DNA of 64,000 nt from JANXLS01 sp038227045 (GTDB lineage: Bacteria; Planctomycetota; SZUA-567; H5-PLA8), in the NCBI GenBank assembly GCA_038227045.1, contig JBBRQD010000016.1, positions 1 to 64,000 of the forward strand, given 5' to 3'. The notes beneath the pieces were generated by a model. The model was not told the origin of the DNA and did not search any database. It saw nothing but the letters and a program-made list of their open reading frames with translations. Each line of letters begins with the position of its first letter. The first letter of the stretch is position 1. This document shows positions 42,574 to 50,940 of the stretch, one piece after another. Made by a program: the position numbers and the translations under genes.

Positions 42574-44114
42574 TATCCCTGCGCTCCGCGCCGATCCAGA
42601 TTTCGGTACTGAATCGCCTCGCTCACGTGCGCCGCGTTGATCTTTTCGACGCCCTCCAGATCCGCAATCGTGCGCGCGACTTTCAGGATACGTCCATAGG
42701 ATCGCGCAGAGAATCCGAGTGCGTCGACGGCGTTCTTTAATAGGCTGCCGGCTTCTTTATCGGGCTTGCAGAATTCCTGCTGCTGGCGTTCGCTCATCGC
42801 GGCGTTGCTGTGGGTGGAGGTGCCGGCGAAGCGTTTGTGCTGGACCGTCCGCGCGGCGACGACTTTGAGTTGAATCTCCGCGCTCGACGAGCCGCCTCGT
42901 TCGCTGGACAGTTCGTCATAAGGCACGTGCGGGACTTCTACGTGCAGATCGATGCGGTCCAGCAGCGGGCCGGAGACTTTCGAGAAGTAGCGCTGAATCT
43001 GAATTTCGCTACAGCGGCACTGATTTTTGGGGTCGCCAAAATGTCCGCACGGGCAGGGATTCATCGCCGCGACGAGCATGATGTTCGCCGGAAAAACGCA
43101 CGTCGCCGCGGAGCGCGCGATGGTGATTTTTCGGTCTTCGAGCGGCTGGCGCAGCGCCTCTTTGACGCGCGGATCGAATTCGGGAAATTCGTCGAGGAAC
43201 AAAATGCCATTGTGAGCCAGCGAGATTTCGCCGGGGCGCGGATCGGCTCCTCCGCCGACGAGTCCGGGATAGCTCGTCGTGTGATGCGGATCGCGAAACG
43301 GGCGTACGGTCTTGAGCGGCTCTTTGGCGCTCAACTTTCCCGCGACCGACCAGATGCGCGTCGTCTCAAGCGCCTCCTCTAAAGTGAACGCCGGGAGGAT
43401 CGATTGGATGCGTTTCGAAATCATCGACTTGCCCGAACCCGGAGGGCCAATCAATAGAATATTGTGCCCGCCCGCCGCGGCGACGGTCAGCGCGCGCTTG
43501 ACGTGCTCTTGCCCGCGAACGTCGGAAAAATCCAGCGCGTGATCCTGTTTGGCTTGCGCAAAAAGCACGTCGAGATTCACAGCCACGCGCGGCAGCGCCA
43601 CGTCGCCGTTGAGCATCGAGGCGGCTTCGGCGAGCGTTTTGGGCGCGTAGACTTCGATCTCCTGAACCACCGCCGCTTCGGTCGCATTGTCCGGCGGGAC
43701 GAAGATACCTTTCTTCTTCAATTCTTTCGCGAGCGTCGCAAAAAGCAGCACGCCTTTGACGGGCCGCACGCTGCCATCCAGCGCCAGCTCACCGATGAAA
43801 AGATAATCGTTCAACACATCCGCGCGCAATTCCTGAGTCGCCGACATCACGCCCAGCGCGATGGGAAGATCGTAAATCGGGCCTTCCTTGCGGCAGTCGG
43901 CGGGCGCTAGATTAATGGTGAGCCGTTTGTTGAAAGGCCAGGCGTAGCCGGTGTTGGTCATTGCCGCGCGGACGCGGTGCAGGCTTTCTTTGACGGCGGC
44001 GTCGGGCAGACCCACAAGCTGTTCGCGCGGCGCCCCGTTGGCAAGATCAACCTCGACCTCCACCACAGACGGCTCAACGCCCTGCGCAGCGGCGGAAGTC
44101 ACTTTGGATAGCAT
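42573..44114 (-). CDS. comM: YifB/ComM family Mg-chelatase-like AAA+ ATPase
   Basis: 513 residues, normal length. Domains: N-terminal ChlI-like domain (EVDLANGAPREQLVGLPDAA, KRLTINLAPADCRKEGPIYD), AAA+ core with Walker A GPPGSGKSM and Walker B GILFLDEFPEF, a zinc-like cluster NPCPCGHFGDPKNQCRC, and a C-terminal helical domain. In proteobacteria ComM is a hexameric helicase that promotes branch migration in natural transformation; a similar role is inferred. The downstream small membrane gene overlaps its stop codon. Its last 28 codons are duplicated at 41660-41749. Confidence 0.93.
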   Translation of the reverse strand: MLSKVTSAAAQGVEPSVVEVEVDLANGAPREQLVGLPDAAVKESLHRVRAAMTNTGYAWPFNKRLTINLAPADCRKEGPIYDLPIALGVMSATQELRADVLNDYLFIGELALDGSVRPVKGVLLFATLAKELKKKGIFVPPDNATEAAVVQEIEVYAPKTLAEAASMLNGDVALPRVAVNLDVLFAQAKQDHALDFSDVRGQEHVKRALTVAAAGGHNILLIGPPGSGKSMISKRIQSILPAFTLEEALETTRIWSVAGKLSAKEPLKTVRPFRDPHHTTSYPGLVGGGADPRPGEISLAHNGILFLDEFPEFDPRVKEALRQPLEDRKITIARSAATCVFPANIMLVAAMNPCPCGHFGDPKNQCRCSEIQIQRYFSKVSGPLLDRIDLHVEVPHVPYDELSSERGGSSSAEIQLKVVAARTVQHKRFAGTSTHSNAAMSERQQQEFCKPDKEAGSLLKNAVDALGFSARSYGRILKVARTIADLEGVEKINAAHVSEAIQYRNLDRRGAQG

Positions 44115-44184
44115 GAATGGAGTTTAGGGGGAAATTGCGGGCGATGCAAAATCAAAAAACAGGTGTCAACCGAACACGCTGCAT

Positions 44185-45246
44185 TCATTTCGCCAGCATC
44201 ACCACGCCCAGCAACCCGCTGGAATCAAATCCAGTCGCCACGGCGAATTGCGCTTTCTCCAAGACGCTCGCGGAATTCAGCAGCGGCAGGCCGGGCGCGC
44301 CGTTTTGCGCGATGATCTGCGCGCCGCTTAACGTCTGCGCGGCCAGCACGACGCTCAACAGCGGCGAGACGGAGAGCATGTCGCCGGTGAAGTATTTTGG
44401 CGCCACCGCCGGCATGTCGGGTTTGTGCAGGTGCTGGATCCAGCCGCCATAGAGGTGGACGTTTGGCACTGACGAAAACACCGCTGTTTCGCGCGTGCCG
44501 GTGGCGATGCGCATGGGGGCAACGCTGCTTTTGGGGTCGAGCGGAAAAAAATTGATGCCTTCGATTTCCGCGAGAATTTTTGCGCCGCGCCGCGCCGCCG
44601 ATGCTTCGCTTTCGAGCACCAGGGCGGCGGCGCCTTCGCCCGGAATCAAACCATCACGCCAGTCGCCGCTGACGCCGAGTTGTTCTGTCGCGAAGAGATG
44701 ATTGTGCGCGGCCGGCGTGAGACTGTCGCTGGCGCAGACGAGAATGATCTCGGCAGAACCGGCAGCTATTTGATCGAACGCAAAGAGCAGCGCCTCCAAT
44801 CCGGCGAGCTTTTCACCTGTGAACGTCGCCGCCGCACCGCGCAGGCTGAAGTCAATGCAAAGTAGTGACGATGGGCTGTTCGCGTAGCCGTGTGTGAACG
44901 GCAGTGGCGGCGCAAATTTAGGATTCGTCGCTTTCACTTTGTTCCAGAAAATGCCCATCGCTTCCAGACAACCCAGCGTGGAGCCGTAGGCGCAGCCGAT
45001 TTCGACGCCCTGGGGCCGTTGCGTTTTTTCAAGAAGGCTGGCATCGGCGAGCGCGCGTTTTCCAGCGGCAAGGGCGAACGCGCTGGTGCGGTCGACGAAA
45101 CTTTTGACGTGCGGAAGTTCGGTTTGGATCGAAAACTCAACGGCCTCAAAGCCCCACGCCGGAACGCCCGCCGCCGTTTCAAACGCGGTGATTTCCGGAG
45201 GAGGCTGAGGAGGAGCGCTGAGCTGGCCGCTCAAGACATCACGCAA
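44185..45246 (-). CDS. Beta-ketoacyl-synthase-like protein lacking catalytic residues; 5' end unclear
   Basis: 353 residues from TTG 45246. The frame stays open upstream and encodes a typical KAS first strand (VFVTGSAYIAPEP, 45247-45285), but no ATG, GTG or TTG precedes it there. Either a rare start such as ATT 45300 is used or the 5' end is damaged. The KAS fold is visible (EIGCAYGSTLGCLEA, GEGAAALVLE). The nucleophile Cys site is Thr (AAATFTG versus TACATG), the HGT histidine motif is absent, and the K-x3-GH motif reads KYFTGD. It may be a chain-length-factor-like partner or a relict. No PKS or aryl-polyene genes are nearby. Confidence 0.65.
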   Translation of the reverse strand: MRDVLSGQLSAPPQPPPEITAFETAAGVPAWGFEAVEFSIQTELPHVKSFVDRTSAFALAAGKRALADASLLEKTQRPQGVEIGCAYGSTLGCLEAMGIFWNKVKATNPKFAPPLPFTHGYANSPSSLLCIDFSLRGAAATFTGEKLAGLEALLFAFDQIAAGSAEIILVCASDSLTPAAHNHLFATEQLGVSGDWRDGLIPGEGAAALVLESEASAARRGAKILAEIEGINFFPLDPKSSVAPMRIATGTRETAVFSSVPNVHLYGGWIQHLHKPDMPAVAPKYFTGDMLSVSPLLSVVLAAQTLSGAQIIAQNGAPGLPLLNSASVLEKAQFAVATGFDSSGLLGVVMLAK

Positions 45247-45355
45247 TGGCTCCGGCGCGATATACGCTGAGCCCGTAACAAAGACGCGATGGGATGAAAT
45301 AGCGATGGATGTAATCCAAGCGTTCCAATAATTTGTCTTAGAACCTTTGAAGGAA

Positions 45356-45429
45356 TGGGCGATACTGGATTCGAACCAGTGACCCTCAGCTTGTCGAGCT
45401 GATGCTCTAACCAGCTGAGCTAATCGCCC
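45356..45429 (-). tRNA. tRNA-Val (anticodon GAC)
   Basis: A full cloverleaf folds on the minus strand: acceptor GGGCGAT/ATCGCCC, D-stem GCTC/GAGC with loop AGCTGGTTA, anticodon stem TCAGC/GCTGA, T-arm ACTGG-TTCGAAT-CCAGT, discriminator A. The loop TCGACAA places GAC at 34-36 (valine). Position 33, normally U, is C. The CCA end is not encoded. Confidence 0.88.
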
Positions 45430-45582
45430 TATTAAAGGGAACGTTATTAAACACGTGTTCCGAAAAAAGTCAAGCGTTCATTTGAGCAATTGTCTTTCAA
45501 TTCGAACCCGTCGCTGGTGTAAATCAGAAGTCGGAAGTTCACCCCGCGGGCCACATGCCTGCCCTTTTTAATCGGAGTTCGC

Positions 45583-47145
45583 GTGTCTAAAAAATCGTCG
45601 CGCCTTTCCTTTGCATTGACGCTCGCTGCGCTTTTATTGCCGTCGTCGCTGCTCGCCGGAGAGCATTCGCTCGTGCTCAATTTGCGCAACCGTGTCGAAC
45701 TGGGCGAAAAGGGATCGGGGCTTTTCAATGTTCAATGGAAAACAGCCGAATGGGACGCGGCGAAGACCGCGGTCGTGATTTGCGACATGTGGGATAAGCA
45801 TTGGTGCCCGGGCTCCACGTCCCGCGTCGGCGAAATGGCTCCGCGCATGAATCAACTCGCGGCCGAAGCGCGCAAACGCGGCGCGCTGATTATCCACTGC
45901 CCCAGCGACACGATGGAATACTATAAGGAGTGGCCGCAGTTCAAACTTGCGCAGAACGCGCCAGCCGCCGAAGCGAAATCGCCGCTGCAGCGCTGGCGCA
46001 AAATCGATCTCACTCACGAATCGCCGCTGCCCATCGACGACACCGATGGAGGCTGCGATTGCGCCGAGCCGGTCAAAAACTTTCGCGCTTGGGCGCATCA
46101 GATCGACGCCATCAAGATCGAGGCGAACGACGCCATCACCGACACCGCTCAGGCGTACCACCTCATGCGCCAGCGCGGCATTGAAAACGTGCTGGTGATG
46201 GGCGTGCATTTGAATATGTGCGTGCTGGGCCGGCCGTTTTCGATCCGCCAGCTCTGCGCACAGGGCTTGAACGTCGCGTTGATCCGCGACATGACTGACA
46301 CAATGTACAATCCGCGCGCAAAGCCTTTCGTCAGCCACTTCACCGGCAACGATCTAATGGTGGAGCACGTCGAAAAGTTCTGGTGTCCGAGCGTGACCAG
46401 CGTCGACATTCTGGGCGGAAAAGAATTCCGCTTCGCCGATGACAAGCGCCCGTACATTTTAATCGTCAGCGCCGAGGACGAATACAAAACCAGCGAGACG
46501 CTGCCCGCGTTCGCGCTCAAAAATCTCGGCACCGACTACAAATTCAGCTTCGTCTTCGGCGGACTCAAAGGGGAGCACCGCTTGCAGGGGCTGGGACAAA
46601 TCGACGACGCCGATGCTCTGTTGTTGAGCGTCCGCCGCCGCATTCTGCAAAAGGATCAGCTTGATCGCGTGCGAAAATTCATCGCGGCTGGAAAACCCGT
46701 CATTGGAATTCGCACCGCCTGCCACGCATTCGCTCCGGCAAAAAACGAAGTGGTTCCCGACGATTGCGACGCGTGGCTCGCGTTCGACAAGGAGGTGTTG
46801 GGCTGCAATTACAACAACCATTACGGAGCGGGCGACAAGACGCAAATCTCCGCGGCTGAACACGCAAAGGAAAATCCAATCTTAAAGGGCGTCGAGCCTA
46901 CCGAGTTTGCGAGCAGCGGATCGCTTTACAAAGTCGCGCCGCTCGATCCCAAAGCCGTGCCGTTGCTGAACGGCATCGCCAAAGACAAGCCGGCCGAATG
47001 TGTCGCGTGGACATTGACGCGCGAAAACGGCGGGCGCGTTTTTTCGACGACGCTGGGGCATCCCGACGATTTCGCCTTGCCGCAATTTGAGAAATTGTTG
47101 CGGAATGGAATCGACTGGGCGGTGGGGAAGACCGCGAAGCCGTAG
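45583..47145 (+). CDS. Exported isochorismatase-like hydrolase fused to a ThuA-like domain
   Basis: 520 residues from GTG 45583, with GGAG six bases upstream. Signal peptide (ALTLAALLLPSSLLAG). The first half is an isochorismatase-fold cysteine hydrolase with the triad Asp68 (VVICDMWDKHW), Lys178 (DAIKIEANDA) and Cys213 (VHLNMCVLG). The second half (from RPYILIVSAEDEYKTSETLP) has the ThuA / trehalose-utilisation-like flavodoxin fold, ending with FSTTLGHPDDFALPQFEKLL and NGIDWAVGK. Such proteins are frequent in Planctomycetota-like genomes. The substrate is unknown; a periplasmic amidase acting on small molecules is a guess. Confidence 0.82.
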   Translation: MSKKSSRLSFALTLAALLLPSSLLAGEHSLVLNLRNRVELGEKGSGLFNVQWKTAEWDAAKTAVVICDMWDKHWCPGSTSRVGEMAPRMNQLAAEARKRGALIIHCPSDTMEYYKEWPQFKLAQNAPAAEAKSPLQRWRKIDLTHESPLPIDDTDGGCDCAEPVKNFRAWAHQIDAIKIEANDAITDTAQAYHLMRQRGIENVLVMGVHLNMCVLGRPFSIRQLCAQGLNVALIRDMTDTMYNPRAKPFVSHFTGNDLMVEHVEKFWCPSVTSVDILGGKEFRFADDKRPYILIVSAEDEYKTSETLPAFALKNLGTDYKFSFVFGGLKGEHRLQGLGQIDDADALLLSVRRRILQKDQLDRVRKFIAAGKPVIGIRTACHAFAPAKNEVVPDDCDAWLAFDKEVLGCNYNNHYGAGDKTQISAAEHAKENPILKGVEPTEFASSGSLYKVAPLDPKAVPLLNGIAKDKPAECVAWTLTRENGGRVFSTTLGHPDDFALPQFEKLLRNGIDWAVGKTAKP

Positions 47146-47251
47146 TTGATGTTTTCAAGCGGATTGCGCAATAATCTGTTTGGCAATTTGCGGCCCAAAG
47201 CACGCGCGGATAGCCTTTAGCTTAACCAATACATCAAAAAAGGAGCTTCCC

Positions 47252-48175
47252 TTGATTCGCGCATACTCCAAAAATTCGGCTGCCGTTTCTGCTGCAATAA
47301 TAGGCGTCGTGTTGAGCTGTTCAGCGGCTTTTGCCATTGAAGAAGGCGCCAAGACATTCATGTGGAAGGCGACTTCCGCGGGGAATACGGTCTATCTGTT
47401 GGGCTCGATTCATATCGGGAACGACGACTTTTATCCGCTCGCGCCCGAGATCGACGCGGCTTTCGCGGAATCCAAAAATCTGGTTGTCGAAGTTAACGTT
47501 GACGATCCGGACATGACGGCCAAGATGACAAAGTTGGTGGCGGAAAAGGGCCGGTACAAAGAAGGAGACACGCTGACGAGCAAGGTCTCGAAGAAGAATG
47601 CAGATGCATTCAAGGCGTATTGCGAAAAAAAGGGCTATCCGTTTGACCAAATGAATATGCTCCGCCCGTGGCTGTTCAGCTTGACCATAACATTACTGGA
47701 AGCCCAAGCGCTCGGTTTCAAGGCGGAGTTGGGAATCGACAAACACTTTCTTGCGCTGGCCAAAGACAAAATGCCAATTAAAGAGCTCGAATCGGCCGAA
47801 ACTCAAATCGGTATGCTTTCAGGCTTTTCGGACGAACTTCAGGAAACGTTGCTGGCCAAATCGCTCGGCGACGTTGACAGTATGAACGAGAAAATGACCA
47901 GCGCAATCAAAGCCTGGAAAACTGGCAACACCAAGGCACTGGAAGACCTGATGGTCACCGATGAATTAAAAAAACATCCTGAATTTCTCCCGATGATTGA
48001 AAAAATAATCTACGAACGAAACGTTGGCATGGCGGATAAAATCGATGGCTATCTAAAAAGCAACGAGAAACATTTCGTCGTCGTTGGCGCAGGTCACCTG
48101 GTAGGCGAAAAAGGTTTGGTCAATCTGCTGATTAAGAAGGGCTACAAAGTTGAGCAGGTTAGTCGCACGAAGTAA
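47252..48175 (+). CDS. TraB/GumN family exported protein
   Basis: 307 residues from TTG 47252, eight bases after AGGAG; this fits better than the frame from 47180. Signal peptide MIRAYSKNSAAVSAAIIGVV up to AAFA. Family marks: MWKATSAGNTVYLLGSIHIG near the start, and the C-terminal VVVGAGHLVGEKGLVNLL followed by KKGYKVEQ. Several family members are predicted metalloproteases related to Tiki, with the two conserved GxxH motifs seen here. The actual activity is unproven. Confidence 0.85.
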   Translation: MIRAYSKNSAAVSAAIIGVVLSCSAAFAIEEGAKTFMWKATSAGNTVYLLGSIHIGNDDFYPLAPEIDAAFAESKNLVVEVNVDDPDMTAKMTKLVAEKGRYKEGDTLTSKVSKKNADAFKAYCEKKGYPFDQMNMLRPWLFSLTITLLEAQALGFKAELGIDKHFLALAKDKMPIKELESAETQIGMLSGFSDELQETLLAKSLGDVDSMNEKMTSAIKAWKTGNTKALEDLMVTDELKKHPEFLPMIEKIIYERNVGMADKIDGYLKSNEKHFVVVGAGHLVGEKGLVNLLIKKGYKVEQVSRTK

Positions 48176-48253
48176 ATTGAGCACCGCCGATGAACGACTT
48201 GTAAACCGCGAATCGTCGCGAATAAGCGCGGATATTTTTGAAGGGGCGATAGC

Positions 48254-48278
48254 GGCGCGACGGAATCCGCGTCGCAGC
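48254..48278. terminator. Hairpin between convergent GumN and PQQ-like genes
   Basis: GCGACG (48257-48262) pairs with CGTCGC (48270-48275) around a short loop in a 110-bp convergent gap. The gap also holds CGCG-rich words (ACCGCGAATCGTCGCGAATA) resembling half of the larger intergenic hairpins. It may end both transcripts. Confidence 0.35.
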
Positions 48279-48285
48279 CTTAATT

Positions 48286-49506
48286 CTACTGTCCCAACAC
48301 CACCAGATTTCCTTGATCGTTGCGCAGATAAATCTTGCCGTTCGCATAAGTCGGCGTCGTCCAGCAGACGTTGTCGAGAACCTGGCGGCGGGAGATTTCG
48401 GTGTATTTGGCCGGATCGGCTTTGACGGTGATTAACATGCCTTTTTCAGTGAGAACCAGCAGCGTCTTGCCAATTCCAATCGTAGTGCCGTAGCCGACCG
48501 CTTGCTGTGACCAGTTCTCTTTTCCGTCTGCTTCGTTGAGCGATACCAGGCTGTCCGTGGGTTGCTGCTGTTCGCCGCTGATGCCGTAAATCGCGCCGTC
48601 GAGAATGACGCTGTTGTTCATCACGTTTCTCAGTTCCTTGACGCTCCACATTGGCGTTAATTTTACGCCATCGAAGCCGAGCATGTCGGATGTCATCGTG
48701 TTGGAAATGAAAATGCGTTTGCCGTGCGACAGGATGAATGGGGTCGTCGCGTTCATGTTGAAGAGCGCTTTAAACGGGTGGCGCGCGATTTCTGCGCCGT
48801 CTTTCGCGGAGAGAATAGAAAACCCTTTGCCGTCGAGCGCGGCAACGCATTTCGATCCGCCTTCCACATCAAAAACGGGCGACGTGGCATAACCCGCGGG
48901 AAGGTACGCGGTCTTCGAGATCCAGAGCGTCTTGCCTGTTTCGAGATCGAGCGCGCACGCCTTGCCGCCGCAGAACACCACCTGATTGCCATCGACGAAC
49001 GGCGAACTTGCGAAGCCCCACTCCGGCATCTTGATGCCAAACAATTCAAGTAAATTCGCTTTCCAGAGCACCTCGCCCTTCTCCACGGTGAAACAAATGA
49101 CGTGTCCCGCCTTGCCAAGGGTGATGACCTTGGCGCCAACTGTGGTCGGAGTCGCGTTCGGTCCGCCGGTGTGGAGATGCGCCATCAGTGGCGCGTCGTA
49201 CGAGTGCTTCCAAATTTCGACGCCGGTCGATGCGTTGAGACAATAGACAGTCTCCTTGCCCTTGCCATCGTGCCCCATCGTATAGGCGCGATCCCCGAGA
49301 ACTGCCACCGATGAATACCCGATGCCGACATCCGCCTTCCAGGCGATCTTCCATTTCGCCAGATCGGGTTCGAAGTGCTCGCCTTCCGGAGCCATATTGT
49401 CTCCGTTCGGGCCGAGCCAGCGCGGCCAATCCGACGCCCACAATGGCGGGGCGATCAGAATGACAAGTGCCAACGATGCGATGAGTTGAGAGCGGGTGAG
49501 CTTCAT
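48286..49506 (-). CDS. Exported PQQ-like beta-propeller protein (second copy)
   Basis: 406 residues. Signal peptide MKLTRSQLIASLALVILIAP, then SDWPRWLGPNGDN, the same W-P/G-x-W-R/L-GPN beginning as the protein at 14012-15349. Blades show NASTGVEIWKH, VEKGEVLWKANL, LETGKTLWIS and EADGKENW. It ends TPTYANGKIYLRNDQGNLVV. A non-enzymatic periplasmic propeller is most likely. It is convergent with the GumN gene and divergent from the M20 amidohydrolase. Confidence 0.8.
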   Translation of the reverse strand: MKLTRSQLIASLALVILIAPPLWASDWPRWLGPNGDNMAPEGEHFEPDLAKWKIAWKADVGIGYSSVAVLGDRAYTMGHDGKGKETVYCLNASTGVEIWKHSYDAPLMAHLHTGGPNATPTTVGAKVITLGKAGHVICFTVEKGEVLWKANLLELFGIKMPEWGFASSPFVDGNQVVFCGGKACALDLETGKTLWISKTAYLPAGYATSPVFDVEGGSKCVAALDGKGFSILSAKDGAEIARHPFKALFNMNATTPFILSHGKRIFISNTMTSDMLGFDGVKLTPMWSVKELRNVMNNSVILDGAIYGISGEQQQPTDSLVSLNEADGKENWSQQAVGYGTTIGIGKTLLVLTEKGMLITVKADPAKYTEISRRQVLDNVCWTTPTYANGKIYLRNDQGNLVVLGQ

Positions 49507-49712
49507 GGGTATTATCGTCGAGAGTGGGTGGCCTCGCGGGAGGCCGTTAGACGCGTTACGATAGCGGATGGCGCGACTGCGTCAAGAAGGTGGAAAGTTT
49601 TCCTCCCCCGCCTGCTCTCGAAAAATGTGCCAAACGACCAGCGTTTCGACAGCAAATGGAATACACTGATCTGCGCTGAATTTAGCGCCAACAGGATTCG
49701 GACAGGATTGTG

Positions 49713-50900
49713 ATGCCCATGAAAACTCTTCTCGACGACGCAAAAGCCGAAAGCGCCTGGATCGTCGCCATTCGCCGCGAATTGCACCGCTTTCCTGAAT
49801 TGGGCTATCAAGAAATCAAGACCAGCCAATTGATCCGGAAAACGCTTGAGGATTTGAGCATTCCCTATCGCCATCCCATCGCCGAAACCGGCGTGCTTGC
49901 CACGCTGGGCGACGGCAACGGCCCGTGTGTCGCGTTGCGCGCGGACATGGATGCGCTGCCGATTTGCGAACAGGCCGACGTGCCGTTCCGCAGCGCGGTT
50001 GAAGGCAAAATGCATGCCTGTGGACACGATTGCCATGTGGCCATGCTGCTGGGAGCCGCGAAAGTTTTGAAGCGGCGCGAAGCGGAGATTCGCGGCATGG
50101 TCAAATTGCTCTTCCAGCCCGCCGAAGAAGGCGGCGCGGGAGGCTTGCGCATGTGCCAGGAAGGGGCGCTCGACGCGCCGAACGTCCAACGCATTTTCGC
50201 GCTGCATGTCTGGCCGACGCTTCCATCCGGGCAAATTGGATCTCGCGCGGGAACACTGCTGGCCTCGGCCGGGTCGTTGTCCATCACGGTTACCGGCAAG
50301 GGCGGGCACGCCGCGATGCCGCAAATGTCCTGCGATCCCGTCGTCACCGCGGCGAAAATAGTGTGCGAACTGCAGACGATCGTTTCGCGGGAACTCGACC
50401 CGCTGGATCCCGGCGTCGTCAGCATCACCACGGTGCGCGGGGGCGAAGCCTTCAATGTCATTCCAATGGAGGTGAAGATGACCGGGACGATCCGATCGTT
50501 GACCACGAGAGGAATGGTATTTTTGCAAGAGCGCGTGCGCTCAATCGCCTCATACATTGCGGCGGCAAATCGATGCGAGGCGCACACTGAATTCCTCGAT
50601 GCCTACCCACCCACGGTCAACGACGGCCACTGCTGGGACGTGGCGCAATCCATTGGGCGGGAATTGTTAGGCGACAGCAAAGTTCAGCAGTTGTTACCTG
50701 TCATGGGCGGCGAAGATTTCTCCTACTACACCAACCGCATCCCTGGTTGTTTCGTGGCGCTGGGAATGCGAAACGAAAGCCAGGGCGCGATACATGGAGT
50801 ACATCATCCCCTGTTCAAAGCCGACGAAGACATGCTGCCGCTGGGAAGCGCGCTGCATGCAGGATTCGCGCTGCGATCATTGGAAGAACTGCGGAAGTAA
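49713..50900 (+). CDS. M20-family N-acyl-amino-acid amidohydrolase (hippuricase-like)
   Basis: 395 residues from ATG 49713, with AGGA just upstream. The family is M20D, including hippurate hydrolase and IAA-amino-acid hydrolases, which cleave N-acyl groups from amino acids using two metal ions. Seen: RRELHRFPELGYQEIKTSQL, LRADMDALP, the metal site HACGHDCHVAML, FQPAEEGGAGGLRM, the dimer domain GKGGHAAMPQMSCDPV and MGGEDFSYY. No signal peptide, so cytoplasmic. It lies just upstream of bioA (40-bp gap), perhaps cotranscribed. Confidence 0.88.
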   Translation: MPMKTLLDDAKAESAWIVAIRRELHRFPELGYQEIKTSQLIRKTLEDLSIPYRHPIAETGVLATLGDGNGPCVALRADMDALPICEQADVPFRSAVEGKMHACGHDCHVAMLLGAAKVLKRREAEIRGMVKLLFQPAEEGGAGGLRMCQEGALDAPNVQRIFALHVWPTLPSGQIGSRAGTLLASAGSLSITVTGKGGHAAMPQMSCDPVVTAAKIVCELQTIVSRELDPLDPGVVSITTVRGGEAFNVIPMEVKMTGTIRSLTTRGMVFLQERVRSIASYIAAANRCEAHTEFLDAYPPTVNDGHCWDVAQSIGRELLGDSKVQQLLPVMGGEDFSYYTNRIPGCFVALGMRNESQGAIHGVHHPLFKADEDMLPLGSALHAGFALRSLEELRK

Positions 50901-50940
50901 ACAGATTCATTTACCTTGAACTATCGGACTAGATTTAAAA

